Of a DNA stretch of 64,000 nt, positions 25,197-39,057 are shown piece by piece. Each line of letters starts with the position of its first letter. Within the stretch, counting starts at the first letter, position 1. The notes beneath the pieces were generated by a model. The model was not told the origin of the DNA. It ran no database searches and saw nothing but the letters and a program-made list of their open reading frames with translations. The DNA is from Amaranthus tricolor (Eukaryota > Streptophyta > Magnoliopsida > Caryophyllales > Amaranthaceae). The translations under genes were made by a program, and so were the position numbers. The stretch spans positions 2,711,144 to 2,775,143 of the forward strand of contig NC_080050.1 in NCBI RefSeq assembly GCF_026212465.1, written 5' to 3'.

Positions 25197-27515
25197 CTAC
25201 GAGGTCCCCGCAACGTCAACAGGGTATGAATGGTCCATCTCCTCAAAATGATACTCATAAGCAGGAGATGAGACGTGCGTATGGGCGGTAGTCGGTGAGG
25301 ACTCTGCAGCTACTTCTGGTATGAAGTGCTGGAACTGCGAGCCGACGAGCATGCCATGCACAATTTCCCTCACCGGCTCCTTGTGGCTGTACCGCATCAC
25401 TGCTGCCGCACCTTGTGCCTGCAATTAATATTTAGTTAATGTAACATTATATTATTTAATCGGCAACTTAATCATATAAATGCAAATGAAGACTTACAAA
25501 TTGAGTCATTGTAGGCGCAGCAGGTGCGTAATGTGCTGTTGCGAAGATGGCACGTGGTGTCATCCATCGGCGCGTGATGAAGAGGAACCACGGCTTGTAG
25601 TCTGGTGTAGTAGGTGCGCCATGAACATCGATCGGCGCACCTTGTGCCAGCAACTCCAGTCTACCATCCTAACGAGCGATGTGATGCCAGTTGATGTCCA
25701 TCCAGTTTTCCGTACCCTGGTTTTTGCGTGAAATCCAGTTAATGTCAAGGCGGTGGAATGCCCCGTACCAACCCATATTGGCGCAGTACGCGCTCTGGTA
25801 GATGTACTTCTACAATGTCGAAGCATATGAGTGGCACAGAAGCCCTCCACGCACCTGAATGAATCCACGATTGAAGTTGCTATGCAAATGGCGTAAGCAA
25901 AACCTATGATAAGCATTAGGTGGTTGCCACTCCGGCTCTTTCATGGTTGCTAAAATACCAGCGTGTCTATCAGAAATAACGCATAAACCCATCCTCTGTG
26001 TGACATTCTTACGAATACAAGCCATGAACCACGACCATGCACTTATATTCTCCTTCTCTACCAAGGCAAAGGCTAATAAGAAGGTTCCCTTATCACCATG
26101 TTGGGCAATGACAGTCAATAAGGTATGACAATATTTACCATACAAGTGTGTGTCGTCAATGGCGATAAGAGATTTACAATAATTGAAGCCTTCAATGCAA
26201 GGTTTAAAGGCCTAAAAGACACGTTGGAAGGTCCTAATATTAGGTCTCACATATACACCCGTGTCATTGTCTTCCTTAAAATACCACTCAAGTACTAACC
26301 CTGGGTTTGAATGTTGCAAAGCATCTAAAAAGCGTGGAAGGAGTGAGTAAGAACTTTCCCAGGTCCCGTAAATGGAAAACAAGGCTTGTTGCTTTGCACA
26401 CCACGCTCGCATATAATTTACATCCACACCAATACGATCTTTAACGATCTGCCGTACGACAGATACCTTAATGGATGGGTCTTTAGCAACACAATTTCTA
26501 ATGAAATTGTTAATGACAGAAGATGTCAGGTGAATGTGGCCAGCCGAAACAGTGTCACTACCCAATACACAAGAACCATGCTTACCCTTATACGTAACAA
26601 TACGCCATGAAGATAATCAAACGTAGCCCTAAATCTCCACGAACAACCCCGCTTACACTTCAAGGTAAGGACAGTTTGGTTCGAGGTCTCCGTTCTGTAC
26701 TCCACATTTCTGCGAATATGATACACTCTGATAGCTTCCAACAACGCTTCCTTGCTATCAAACATCATACCCTTATCAAAATCTCCGTCTTCGGTGTATG
26801 TGGTATCACAAGCCCAAGTCCTCCATGAGTTGTCCTCCTTATACTTGTCTAAAAGTGGACATAGGGCATAGTAGGAGGAATGATTATAGGAATGTTGCCT
26901 AGGGTCATGTCATTTGCTAGCGCATCCTCATCGACATCCACATCGTCCACAGAAGGATCGTCAATGAGCTCATTACTCTCATTTCCATCATCCTAAGGTC
27001 CCATCTCAGCAGTTTCTCCTAAGTTAACCATTGAATTAATTGGAACTTGATTCGTAGGGGGTTGAGAAAAAGTACAAGATGCGGAAGAAACGACGGAATT
27101 TACAGTTTCCTGAGTTAAAATAGGCATAGGGGTAGGAGTAGGATTAGAAGCAACTACATTCCCTAATGGTACTTCTTCTACGTATAACTCCAAAGAGGAA
27201 ATTTGGGTAGACTTTGAATGCTCCCACATAGCATCTATAGCCTTATCATCCTCAACAGGAAATTGCAAGCAATTCTCCACTCATGTCATATTTAAAAATT
27301 ATATTTACGGTACTTCTAGTTGGGTCCAATCCAATCTTAGAACATATAACACGTTTAAAATGGTTCAAATCCATGTTCGAATTGCATGCAAACAACTTAC
27401 GTCTTCCCCCAACATAATGAACTTTGCCACGCGAAATGATGCCAATTTCTACATTAATACAAATATAATCAACATCATCATCAACTTCATGCCCATACAA
27501 GGACATTATATTCAT
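25197..27515 (-). pseudogene. MULE transposase joined to a plant mobile domain (broken)
   Basis: On the minus strand an N-terminal region starts at 27515. A MuDR-type DNA-binding domain follows (about 26768-26580; LKCKRGCSWRFRAT). Next comes the MULE transposase core with DDTHLYGKY at about 26140 and ISDRHAGI at about 25965, the first two catalytic acids. Around 25870 the frame passes into AWRASVPLICFDIVE and LPERVLRQYGL, the signature of the plant mobile domain (aminotransferase-like family), which runs to about 25510. A low-complexity tail follows. Frame changes (near 27285 and 25830) and stops (26212, TAG for a Trp codon) break it. The C-terminal third of the transposase, including the third acid and SWIM finger, and the start of the mobile domain appear deleted. 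Confidence 0.85.
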
Positions 27516-27715
27516 TTGGTTATAATCTTTTTTGGTCTAAAAATTATTAAAATTCATAATGTAACTAAGTTCATACATATATAATACACATAAAATCCAA
27601 ATAATAAATCAATTCATAAGTTCATAAATAATATTTCTAATACCAACATCAACTTCAACATTTCTAATAATATTATCAACATTGAATTTAACTAATTCAA
27701 CAACATTACTTCAAA

Positions 27716-28061
27716 AAACAACATAAAGCTATAAAACAATTAAAAATTACCTTCAATACTTATGGATAATTAAGAAGAGTCTTGATTTAACAACTAGTAA
27801 CCTACATTTGAAAAAATAAGCAAATTTGATTATAACCCAGAAAAAACTACATATACACCAAAAAAGCACAAACAAGTTTACCTTTGAGCAAACTAGAGTA
27901 TCCCACACTAATTTTGAAGTGCCAAATTGAAAGAGAAATGCAAGAACTGATAGATTGAATCAATGGTTTTAGAGGGAGAATGTCGAGTGTGAAGGTAGGG
28001 TTTTGAGAAATGGGGAAAAATGGAAAAAAAGGAAGCTGATGCGTGTTTTTGTGCAGCAGGT
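27716..28061. other. 5' region of the MULE transposase gene
   Basis: Non-coding sequence lies between the transposase N-terminus and the right TIR. The promoter of the minus-strand gene should lie here or in the TIR, but no convincing TATA box was picked out. Confidence 0.4.
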
Positions 28062-28202
28062 CTGTTCGCAGTTGCTAACTGCGAACAACTCCAAATCACA
28101 GGTTTGGAATTATCACGCTTTTGGAATAATTTTGAAACTTAAATTATTTAGTTAATTTTTTAAAATTTTTCACTTTTCTGATTTCAAATTTTCTATATTT
28201 AT

Positions 28203-28892
28203 TCTACAAGGGCTTGAGTGTATTTTTGTGATGAGTATGGGCCGAATTCTAATCCAATAAATGATAAGTTTTTAGGTCTAAATCTAAAGAGATTCATTAT
28301 ATATCATCCTCCAATTCACTTCATACTTGATTTATATCCTACACATGAAAAATATTACGATCATTTTATAACTAGTTTAGATACACTGACTATTTCTCTT
28401 GCGCTAACTCATGTACATTTAATTTATTAAATTAATTACTTATAATTTTAAAGTAATTAATTAGAAAAATAAATTAATTATATGAGTGAGTCTCATGATA
28501 AAACGGTACAAGTCAAGATGCTTTAGATATATTTGAACATAACTTAGACGTCTAATTAGACTCAAAAATTAGCAAAACAATATAGTACAAACAATAAGGT
28601 CAACATTATGTTAAGATTCATTTTTTAACCATTCATCCGTACCATCCTTACTCTCGAGTGAGACAAATGACAAAAAAATTTCAAACTGCAACTACAATTA
28701 GGTACATATTCCTTATGTTTTTTTATACTTGCAACATTCGGTCAATAAAGCTCGCTCTCACAAAAATTGGTGCATAGCAAGAAACAAAAAGGAATTGAGA
28801 GCATTTCAATCACAATTCACACAATATGCATTCACCATGAACACCGGAGCCTCAAGGATGTTGTAATTACTGAACAAGAAGAATCCGATACA
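28203..28892. other. Spacer downstream of the membrane protein gene
   Basis: AT-rich DNA with no coding frame of note. The last ~40 bases are probably 3' untranslated sequence of the minus-strand gene that ends at 28893. Confidence 0.5.
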
Positions 28893-31800
28893 TTAGGAAA
28901 GGCCGAGGGCGAGTAATAGACCGTCAAAATCAACAGGAAGTAGAAGTCTTTGCCATAGACAACCGGTGGAGATTAGCTCCGGTGGTTGTACAACCATTAC
29001 AATGTCATCACCACCTTTCTGCAGCATCCCTATTACTGTTGCAGAATCACCTTCTTTTATATACCTAATCACAAACATATGTCAAGGGCGTGTTCAGCAT
29101 AGCAATTTTTAAAAGCTTTAGCGGTTTAAGGAGAAGACGGGTTACCCTTCTTCAAGGCGGATCACTCGAGAATTGGTGGGAAGGTTTCGGTCTGCCAACC
29201 AATTTGTTAAGTTGGGAGACAATATCCTGTTACTCTTGGTATACACAAGACTGCTCTCAACGATAAGGGGAATAAGTCTACGTCCACAGCCAGCTTTCAC
29301 TAAAGTTCGAATGCCTGAGTGTTTATCAGATATGTAGAAGTCTGTAGAGAATCTCTGCCAAGGAATCATTCAAATTGTTCATTAAGAAAGACAGCCAAGA
29401 TATCTTGAGTTAGAAGTTAGAACAAGTGATTGTTATAGAAAAAAGTATGAAACAGGTAAGATAAGAAGCATCTAACTCATAAACCAGACCGAGTTTATTA
29501 CTACAATCAAATTTTAATTCAATGCGATTGAGGAGCTCCCACCTAGGGCGTGAATTCGAGGGTTGGATGCATGCCACATAACCCATGTACTTCAATGAGG
29601 TTGTTTTTGTTTCACCCTTGGATGCAATTTGCAAACATTATGTACAACTTCATATAAATAAGAAGTGCACATGATGTAAAGAGCTATTTACTTTAATCCC
29701 TTATAATATTAATTCGATACCAAAGAACTATTGGAGTGTAGATTGTCATCTACATTTCAATTATCCCACATCGGCAGAAAAAGAAGAGAGTATATACCAC
29801 TTTTATAAACTTGAGGAATAACTCATATTATTATCAATTGGTTTCAGCAATGAACATCTGTTGTACTTGTAGGTGGATTATCTCTTTCCCTCCTTATTTG
29901 GGTTACCCAGAATCACTTCTTAAATTCTAACAAGAACTACAAATTTTTAGCCTCATCGAAAAAGGGACAAATTAGTTCTTTACTATCATTGATAGAAATT
30001 GAAAACATCCGAACTGAGTTGATGACTGGCAAGAGACAGGGTGTTTTGGTTTCAATTATCTTTAATTCAATCTTATGCAGTTGTAATGTACCAATCAACT
30101 AAGATATAAGCTTATTTAACCTATGATCAGTATAAAAACATACAATAAGAAAAGGGCTAAACAATAAGGAAGATGGTCAAGAGACATAACACTTAAATTA
30201 GAGGAGAAATACTTCTATAACACATGGCTTTAAAGAAAATAAGTATAGGAGTAGATATGGCATGTTGTGTTGTCTAAGGTCGTTAAAACTTACAACTTCG
30301 ACCCATAGCCAATATAACGTTATGACCTGGATGCCATGGCAATTAGAACTAGCAAGAAATGGAAAATACCGAAATGGAAGATAGTAGTGAGAATGGCAGA
30401 ATGCAGAAAACGTATTACAAGCTAATCGAGAGGCTTGTTCTCTCCCAACAATCTAAACTCATCATAATATGATTCTCTCATTTTTCCTTTAACCCATTCC
30501 GCTCTTATTTATAGGCTACTCTTCACCTCTTTAACAAACTCGATTAACTTAGTATTGCTACTTTTCTATTAGAACATTATTTATTGATCTTTTTACTAAG
30601 TTAGCCTAAACCCTTTGTATAGACTCCACTGAAGGCCTAATTCCAGTCGTAACATATATCACTAAAGAACTGCTTGAATATTTTTGCTTGAAGAAGGTAC
30701 GTAAGACCAAAGATTTTATAATTTCATGCTAAAATGTATAAGCCAAATTTAATAGCCCTCTATTGACATGATAGTTCCGTATTCCACACAAGTAAGAACC
30801 ATTTACAAATTCAAGATAGCGTAAAGAATGGAACAAAGGTAAACACACAATAAGCGCCAAAAACCACATACCTCGGTGTATGCCAATCTCCAAAACAAGC
30901 AAGGTTTCTGAACGTTGAATGCCTTCAATCCGAATCCTTCATATTCATATAAAAGAGTAGATGTATAGACACAACTCGGAACCTTTTCATAAGATGATTC
31001 TAGAGAAACATCGCCACAGGAGACTGGCTGACATGAACACAACAAAAGTATGAGAGTCCTCAAACACCAAACCAAAAAAAGGTGTTTTACTATTCAGATT
31101 GTAATACACTGTACTAAGGCAAAACAATCTTCAATAGAAGGGTTCCAATTACTAGAGACCATTGGTTTGATCTTACATTTTACGCTTCCTTCCTAATACT
31201 ACATAAGAAGGAAAGGGAGGGGAAAGAAAGGAATTTCATTTTCCTTTCAAATCTTTACTCTAATGGAGAGATTTTAATGTTAACAAAAAGAAGGGAGTTA
31301 ATCCATCCAAATCCCTTCCTTCTAAATCTTCTCCCTTCCTTTTTGCTATCCAAACAAGGAAATGTCCATCCCCCAAATCCTTTTCTTTCTTTTCCCTCCA
31401 TTTCCCTCAATCCAAACAAGGCCTTAACATCCTATATAGGACCAATGGCCAACATAAATGCTTCCTAAGTTCAATTCATTACTCTAATGGCCCGTTTAGT
31501 TAGTGATATTAAATGGTGGTAATGGGAATGATTTATTGTGTAAAAATTCATCAAAAGTTCCATATCATTCCCATGGTAATGAAACTTTGTTTTTTTATTT
31601 ACAAATTTTCATTACCAACTAATACCATCTCTCCCAATGGTAATGCATTGGAATGAATTTTATGAAGAAAATGAGATGATTGAAGTTGGACAAGAATGGC
31701 CATCAAGGTAACCAAGAGATTTTTCAACCAAAATTACACTAGTTTTTCATTCCCATTGCCACCGTTTATTACCCCTAACAAATAGGCCGTTAAAGTCTTT

Positions 31801-32717
31801 GTTCTCTTTACCTTCAATTTACTTTGCAAAATTAGTGTTCAATACTCATCATGACTAAGTAGGAGTCATGAGCATTGTCCATGATTGGCAAAAGGGTCAT
31901 TAGTTCGAATAATAAAATTCACAACTTCTTCACATAAAAGAATTAAAAATACATCCTTAATAGGAATAATGGGCAATTTGAAATAGCTAAAGGCATGAAA
32001 CAACAAGCATTATCACAACTCAAAAACCTAAGGAATCTTCATATAAACCAACAAAATTGAAATTGCAAAAGACACATTCATCACACTATTTTCCTCCCCC
32101 AAAACCCAAAAAAAAAGTCGTGTTTGAAACCCCACACCATCACACATCACACATCACAATTACAATTACATCACATCATATTAAACCAATGAATATTCCC
32201 CTATATTACAATCTCAAAAAAGATAAACATAAACACATTTCAATTTTCAATATAAGGACAAAACAAATAAAATTCACAATGCCCAGTAATTCAAAGCAAA
32301 AAATTAAAATAACCCAGAAATGTAAAAGTTTAAAACTACTAAAAATTAGAAGATTTACAACCAATATAAGCAAAATTGACAAGAAAGTAAAAAAGAATGA
32401 ATCTTATATACCCCAGTAATCTTGACGAGTTGACCCGGACGAGCAATTCGAAGGTCAGTTACAGGAAATGAACGAAGGAAGAGTAAAAGGGAAGTATTAC
32501 GGTGGAAGCAGAGAACATTCCATAAGAGAAAAGAAGCAACAATGGCGGACAGTAAAATGGAAGAAATGAAGAAAATGGCATTATGAACTTCAATAAAGAT
32601 AAAAAGAGAAACTGCAAACCCAATTACAAAAAGAAAGATTAAGATTAAGGTGGCTGCTTTTGGGATTGAAATGTAGCAATTTGTTATAGAATCTGAGGAG
32701 GAAGAAGAAGGATTCAT
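28893..32717 (-). CDS. Two-pass membrane protein, At1g16860-like (4 exons)
   Basis: Exons 32717-32412, 31027-30872, 29354-29146 and 29064-28893 join with GT/AG junctions to an intact 280-residue protein. Exon 1 encodes a serine-rich start and two hydrophobic segments (about residues 21-43 and 47-71). Exons 2-4 encode the conserved soluble part: PSCVYTSTLLYEYEGFG, DFYISDKHSGIRTLVKAG, RVIRLEEGYIKEGD and a C-terminal LWQRLLLP. This is the family of Arabidopsis At1g16860, labelled 'ubiquitin-specific protease C19-related', though I see no peptidase catalytic motif; its function is unknown. The Arabidopsis protein has, as I recall it, a long Ser/Gly-rich N-terminal extension, absent here. ATG 32717 is the only ATG in frame before the hydrophobic segments. 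Introns 1 and 2 are 1.4-1.5 kb; intron 3 is 81 bp. Confidence 0.9.
29729..29932. mobile_element. Solo LTR (TRIM-like) in intron 2 of the membrane protein gene
   Basis: 204 bp starting TATTGGAGTGTAGATTG (TG decayed to TA) and ending TTCTAACA. It contains ATCCCACATCGG, a phrase common in plant small-LTR elements. A 5-bp direct repeat AGAAC flanks it (29724-29728 and 29933-29937). No primer site or second LTR is present. Confidence 0.7.
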
Positions 32718-32983
32718 CACATAATTTCCCTCAATTTCCAAATTTGTTTGTTGGTTTGAGAGAAACTGCAAGTGTGTTAGTATGATAAAAGTGGAGTTAG
32801 TGGGCTGAAATATTGCAGAAATGGACCACTTGAAGTGATGTTCCTTTATTGTGTTAATTCAATGGGTGGTGGGTCGGGTTGTCTGGATATTCAAGGGTAG
32901 GGTTGTGGCCTGCTGCACTTCTCATTAGTTTGGGTTATGTAGGTTGGGCCCTTTTCCAACTCTAGTAGGTTTCATAGCTACTT

Positions 32984-33102
32984 TTGTGGGAGATCGGCTT
33001 TTAAATAGACAACCTTTAAATACGAATCCTGGATTTTTATTTTCTCTTTAACTTGTATTAATTGGGCTATTTAACCCATATATCTAATGCGTCTCTCACA
33101 AC
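32984..33102 (-). mobile_element. MITE, copy 1 of a two-copy family
   Basis: The ends are TTGTGGGAGAT and GTCTCTCACAA, which are near-inverted repeats. The interior (GGGCTATTTAACCCATATAT) is shared, in opposite orientation, with the copy at 59090-59223. No coding. Confidence 0.65.
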
Positions 33103-34732
33103 AAATTATCGTAAGCTAATCTGAGACTGAAGGATTGAAAAGTAATTTGAATTTGTCTTACTTATTAAAGACGGTATGTCGCAAGAGTAACTCTCTCGTA
33201 CCCTCTCAAATTTTGATTTCCTTTGTCATTTTTGGGTGGTTAATTGTAAACCCCTTAATTTCATTTTTTTTTTTAATTTATTTTCATTTTATTTAGAATA
33301 AAATTTCATCTTCTCTCCGTTGGATTCGTTGGAGAATTATACTACCCATATTTTCTATCCATATTAGATATTAAAGTTTATTTATGCGAGAATTTGAGGT
33401 TATTAATTTAATTTTATGGTTAAAGTTGATTTATAGATGAAAATCTTTGCGCCTTTAAGGAAGATATTCATCTAGTAGTTTGAAAAAATTGTATCATATT
33501 CAGTTCTATATGAAACCTATATCGGATCAAAAGTTGTCAAATTCGTGCTCTAGACCATTGGTTATCTTTGCCATGATTATTACTCTTGATTTCTTACGAA
33601 TTTTATCTATTTTTCTATAATTTATGTTTTTAACCTTATATATGCTACTTATCTTGTCTAGCCTTATCTTGATACTTGTCATGTCTTGTTATTGGCTTTA
33701 ATTGCAAGTCTTTTTTGAGTCATGGATCTCATTAGTCACAAGCTCTTTTAATAAGAATACGGTCTACTTTTATTGGTCTTTAGTCTATCCCATTTGACTT
33801 TTTGCCCCTTGACAAATTTTGATGCCAAGTCATCGACGAAAACAATCTTAAAGAACCCCCAAACATTGTGAGCCTAACATTCAAGGGGGCAAAACCCAAG
33901 AGAAAGCTCTCGAACCTGGCCAAAATCTTACCATGAGCTATTTTGGTACATTAGATAATGTTCAAGTTAATCACTCCTTAGGCTACTTTCATTAATGTTT
34001 AACAAAGACTTATATCTAATTTAGAATTGTATCTTGTCTCAATTTAAACATCTAATACTTTGTTCTGGTAAGGTCTAAGTTTGATTTTGGATGTTCCTTT
34101 ATCTAACTCTCTCTTTAGTCCTTCAACATATCCTATACTTCTAAAAAAGGGTTTATATTAAAATTAAACTAAAAAATGTTCAAGATATAATATGAGAATA
34201 AATATTTTTTTAACAAATGAAAATAAATGTTTGATCTAATATATTCGAAATCCTCATAATAAAATTTAACACTAATAATTAAAAGCTCGTACATTAAATA
34301 TTATAGGGTAACTATGTTCAGGAACTTATTCTTATGATTAAATTTGTTTTTATTGCTTATTTAATCATAATTGGAATGTCATAATGGTAAGTGTGTGCTT
34401 CTAGTGCTCTATTCTTTCCTTGTTTAGGTTAGAAGTGGGCCCAAGTTTGTGCACGATCTTTCGCAATGTCATTTCAAATTTGTTCCTTTATTATTTATTC
34501 AGTTAGTTTTCTGATAAATGGTCTCTCAGAAACAGTCCATCAAAGCTTAATGTTTATTCTTATCAATCTAATTAGAGATAATCTCTCAAAAAAACCGTCT
34601 TTCATAAAAATTTGTGTTATTTATATATAACTCGAATCACCCCAAGTTCTTAACTAGAATTGCTTAATCAACTAACCCCATGTTCGCCAAAATCACGTAA
34701 ATGTTTGTATTTTGTTACAGTGAAAATTGATA
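33103..34732. other. AT-rich spacer, no gene seen
   Basis: There is no supported coding frame. Short GGTCTCTCAGAAA and AATCTCTCAAAAAAACCGTC stretches near 34520-34600 resemble the termini of the MITE at 32984 but form no clear element. Confidence 0.5.
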
Positions 34733-34955
34733 CTCCGTTGCACTAAATTTATTTTATATGCATTTGGTGAAAAATAAAAAAATAGATAAATTAGTGTTTT
34801 AGGGATTAGTAGGACAAATGTGTAGATAATAAGAAAAACTAAATTAAATGTGTAAATGAAAATCAAAATAATGTGAAACATAGCTAAAAGTAAAATAGAT
34901 AAAATTTAATGGAATAAACTAAAAAAAGAGCACAAATTTCATAGTACAAAGGGAG
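34733..34955. mobile_element. Stowaway-type MITE
   Basis: 223 bp with ends CTCCGTTGCACTA and TAGTACAAAGGGAG (imperfect inverted repeats) and TA on both sides (34731-34732, 34956-34957). This is the usual CTCCCTCCGT-type Tc1/mariner MITE end. No coding. Confidence 0.75.
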
Positions 34956-35198
34956 TATCTAATGAACATTTGGGTATAATTAGGGTTGGATTTGGGTAAT
35001 ATATATTTAGCTAGTATGTTGCGGTAGGTCATTTGCGTGTGTTATAGGCTTAGTTAATTAAGCATGTGTTTGGTCGTTTTATAGATTATATAAGATTTAA
35101 GATATAAGATATAAGAATATTAATTAAATTAGGTTTGTGAATGTGGAGTTATATATTATACTTCTATGTATAAGTTTAACTTTAAAGTAATGCAATTA

Positions 35199-35331
<133 letters not shown>

Positions 35332-36773
35332 GATTTAATTTAGTTTTGTAAAAAGTTAATGTTAAAGTGATGTAATAATATTATACACCCGTCATTTTAC
35401 ATTTATTGTCTTAATTTTGATTTTTACAATATATCCAATATACTAATTCAAACTTAAATATCTATAATTGAGCATAATTAAAAATTATATTAGATAATAT
35501 TAGCTTATTTTGGCATAAATAAATGGCTGAGTGACCAAATCATTTAATGCTTGTGTTTGGTAATTTTGTTCCTTAAACCAACTTGTTCCTAGAGATGGTC
35601 ATGGGTTCAGGAACCTGTTGGACCCGCCCCGAATCCGGGTCGGATCTGAATCTAAAAAAATAACGAATATGGATTCGGATCCAGACCTTAAACCCGATTC
35701 CCAGACCCGACCTCTAGACCTAGACCTACCTTTAGACCCTGACCAGGACCCGGACCCTTAATTAAATAGTCTGCCCCATTGTCAGACCTCAGCCTCTTCA
35801 ATGTTGGTGTGGGGTTTTGGTGGATGATTGTCTCCAAGACTGATATTGGGCTAGATGCTGAAGTTTATTTTATTATCTTTCTGTTTTCGAAGAGTATGTG
35901 TTTTTTTCTTTCATATATAATGGGATTCCTTCTCCACATTTCATCATGATTCATGCATTTGGTTTTTATTTCACTACAAAAAACTCTTGAATTAGCGATG
36001 GAAAAATGGCGAGGGGAAGAGTTGGTCGCCCCTGGCGACGACATGGCGAGGAAAAGAAGGGTCGCAAAAGCAAAAAGCAAAAAGCAAAATGACGACGAAA
36101 AGGCGAGGGAAAGATGGGACGCAAAAGCAAAAACTACATTAGCGACGGGATTCTGGGTCGCCAATGCGTCGCCATCTCATTTTTCCTTTTTGTTTTTAAT
36201 TTTAAATTGTTGGCGACGGGATCCTTTTGTCGCGAAGTCGTCGCCATCTTTGTACGTTTCATTCCCCATAAAGCAGGCGACATAGTGTTTGGTAGCCCTT
36301 TGGTCGCCATGTTTTTGAATTTTGAATTCAAAAGTGGCGATGAGTTTGTAATCGCTGTCTTGTCGCCATTTTATTCTATAAATAACCAAGTGATCCTTGT
36401 GTATCGTAGTATATTTTGGAAGCTAAAGAATTTGAAGAGGTTAGTGTGTTTTTTGTTTTTTTTATATGAGTTAGTTTTATTTATTTTTAGTTTCTATTGT
36501 CATTAATTTGATTTAATTTTATTATTTAATTAGTACATATTTTATTTTCTTTGTTATTTACTTGATTTAATTTTATTATTTAATTTTTATTGTTATTTTC
36601 TTGAGTTTTTATATTTTTTATTATTTTATATTTTATTTTTATTTACATTAGTTTGCTTTAGTAGTTTTTATTAGAATAATTATATTATTATTGTCATATA
36701 TTGTTATTGTCATTAACTTACTTTATTGATAAGTTGAATAATTATGTTATTATATTATATTTAGGTGTTAAAA

Positions 36774-38300
36774 ATGAGTTCTGGGCAAGAAAGAAGTTGG
36801 ATGTACAACCGACGAAAAAATGAAAAGTTTAGTTTAAGATTTATGAGAGGGTTGGAAGAGTTTTTAGATTTTGCTCGTTCACAAAGCATGAGTTCTGAGA
36901 TTAGATGTCCTTGTAAAAAGTGTAAAAATTGTTGTTTTAAGGAAGTAGATGAAGTAAGGGAACATGTAATAAGATGGGGGTTTGTTGAAAATTACTATGA
37001 GTGGGAATATCATCAGAACACAGAGATAGGAACAACATCTGATGTTGTAGCGAAAGTCGGAGAGCAATCGTCAAACAATCCAAATCCATACTCACAGATG
37101 GTGCATGATGCAGTAGCTAGTGTGTTTCCAGATAATTACCATCACTTTTTTCCCTCACAGTATAATGTAGAGTTAGTGGATAATGAACCACCGGTACACG
37201 TTGACGAAAATCCAAACCCACAGTGTCAACAGTTTTTTGAAATGTTAAATTCTGTAAATAGTCCTCTGTTTGAAGGTTGTAAAAATCACACGAAGATGTC
37301 TATTATTGGTCGACTTACAAACCTGAAGACAGACCATCGTCTCACTGAGAGGAGTTACGACGATATTTGTGGTATTCTGAACGAAGTGTTACCAGAAGAG
37401 AATACGATGGTAAACAACTTCTACGAAACAAAAAAACAAATAGCTGCTCTTGGATTACCTGTTGAGAAGATAGATTGTTGTCCTAACGGATGTTTGATAT
37501 ATTGGGGGAATAATGCGAATGCAACTTGCTGTTACATTTGTGAAACTTCTAGATGGAGAAGAAACAGTAAGGGTGATAAGGTTTCGCGGAAACAATTTCA
37601 TTATTTTCCCCTAGGGCCCAGATTACAAAGATTGTATGCTTCAGAGACAACAGCTAGGCATATAAGGTGGCATGCAGAGCACCACACTAAGGATGGAGAG
37701 ATGATATATCCGTCCGATGCTGAAGCGTGGTTGACATTTAACGACATTCATCCAGACTTTGCATTGGAGACTCGAAACGTGCGGCTTGGTCTGTGTACAG
37801 ATGGTTTTAACCCATTTGGAAGTTCGGGTCAACAGTATTCATCGTGGCCTGTCATTTTAACACCGTACAATCTTCCGCCATGGATGTGCATGAAGAAGCC
37901 GTATATGTTCTTGACCGTGATTGTCCATGGGTCCAGTAATCCAAAGCACAACATTGACTTATATCTTCAACCACTAATACAAGAGTTGAATATGTTGTGG
38001 GAGGAGGGTATTTGTACATTTGATGTATCAAGAAAGGAGAATTTCCAACTACGAGCAGCTTTAATGTGGACGATCAATGACTTTCCGGCTTATTCGATGT
38101 TGTCCGGGTGGAGTACTGCGGGCCGATATGCTTGCTCTTACTGCATGGATTTAAACCTAAATTTAAACCTCCTTCCATCGATAATGAGACCTAGGCGCGA
38201 TGGAAGGCGGATTGGGAACGCCCAGATAATAAAGCCGTTTCGGCTAGGAATTCCTCCAATAGACGTGGAGGAAGAGACAAAGCTGAAGCCACCCATATAG
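36774..38300 (+). pseudogene. CACTA TNP2-type transposase, C-terminus lost
   Basis: 508 open codons from ATG 36774 (MSSGQERSWMYNRR). Residues about 1-80 form the transposase-associated domain with CPCKKCKN. From about residue 165 the TNP2 (Transposase_21) core follows, with CPNGCLIYWG, a zinc-like CCYIC, LCTDGFNPFG (an acidic active-site candidate) and DFPAYSMLSGWSTAGRYACSYC. After this point the family normally continues for several hundred residues; here it runs into short unrelated sequence and stops. The third catalytic acid is missing, so the protein should be inactive. A TTTAG acceptor just upstream (36760-36764) suggests an intron in the 5' leader. An internal deletion seems to have joined this gene to the next one. 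Confidence 0.9.
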
Positions 38301-38427
38301 GTGACTCAATCCCGCACGCCAGAACAATGCGGGATTTGGTGAGTATTTTGTCAATTAAGTAGTATTATATTTAATTTTTTTATTATCTTTTGTTTAGTTT
38401 TAAGTCTTTTTTTTAAAAATATTTCAG

Positions 38428-39057
38428 GAACAATCAAAAGATCAAAGACCCACGGCCTATGAAATATTTGCACGAACGCATGGGGTTTTTGACAATGAAA
38501 CAGAAGATTGTTCCCAATGGACGAATAGCAAGTCACAAAAAGTTAACGTAATAATCTTTTAAACTTGTTTATTTATTTAATTTTAGTATCAATTAATACT
38601 TTGTTTATTGGTAATTGATTTTTTTGTTTTATTGAAGGATGAATATCGTTCTTTGATGGAGCAGCATCCAACTCGCGACCCAAGTCAAATTTGGTTGGAT
38701 GCTATTAAAAACGTAGAAAGCGGTTCAAACAAAAAAAACAAAAAAACCAAAGCGGTATTTGGGGTTGGTTCCGCATCTCAAATTATTTATCCTCCTGAGC
38801 CAACGGATATTCCGGCTTCTCAGCCTGCACAACCTGATTATGATGCCATTATACAACAAAGGTTTGCAGATTTAGAAGCCCGGCAAATGGAGTTTAATAA
38901 TCAATTATTGGAATCGATACGAAGAGGAAATGCTCAGACAGCCTATGACTATCATCAAAGGATGACTGAACAAATAACAAGAGAACGAGAACAATTTATG
39001 AAATTCCTTGAATCGCATTTCAATTTGAATCAACCCCCTCCTCCACCTCCTCAATGA
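38428..39057 (+). pseudogene. CACTA second gene, C-terminal part (Transposase_24-like)
   Basis: Two exons with good junctions, 38428-38547 (RPTAYEIFARTHGVFD) and 38638-39057, encode the C-terminal part of the En/Spm-family protein PF03004-like: DEYRSLMEQHPTRDPSQIW, a coiled-coil stretch and a Pro-rich tail ending PPPPPPQ. Further sequence of the same gene (THIGDSIPHARTMRDL) lies at about 38290-38338 in a frame different from the TNP2 tail, followed by a GTGAG donor. The N-terminal DNA-binding part is absent. This protein normally binds the subterminal motifs. Confidence 0.75.
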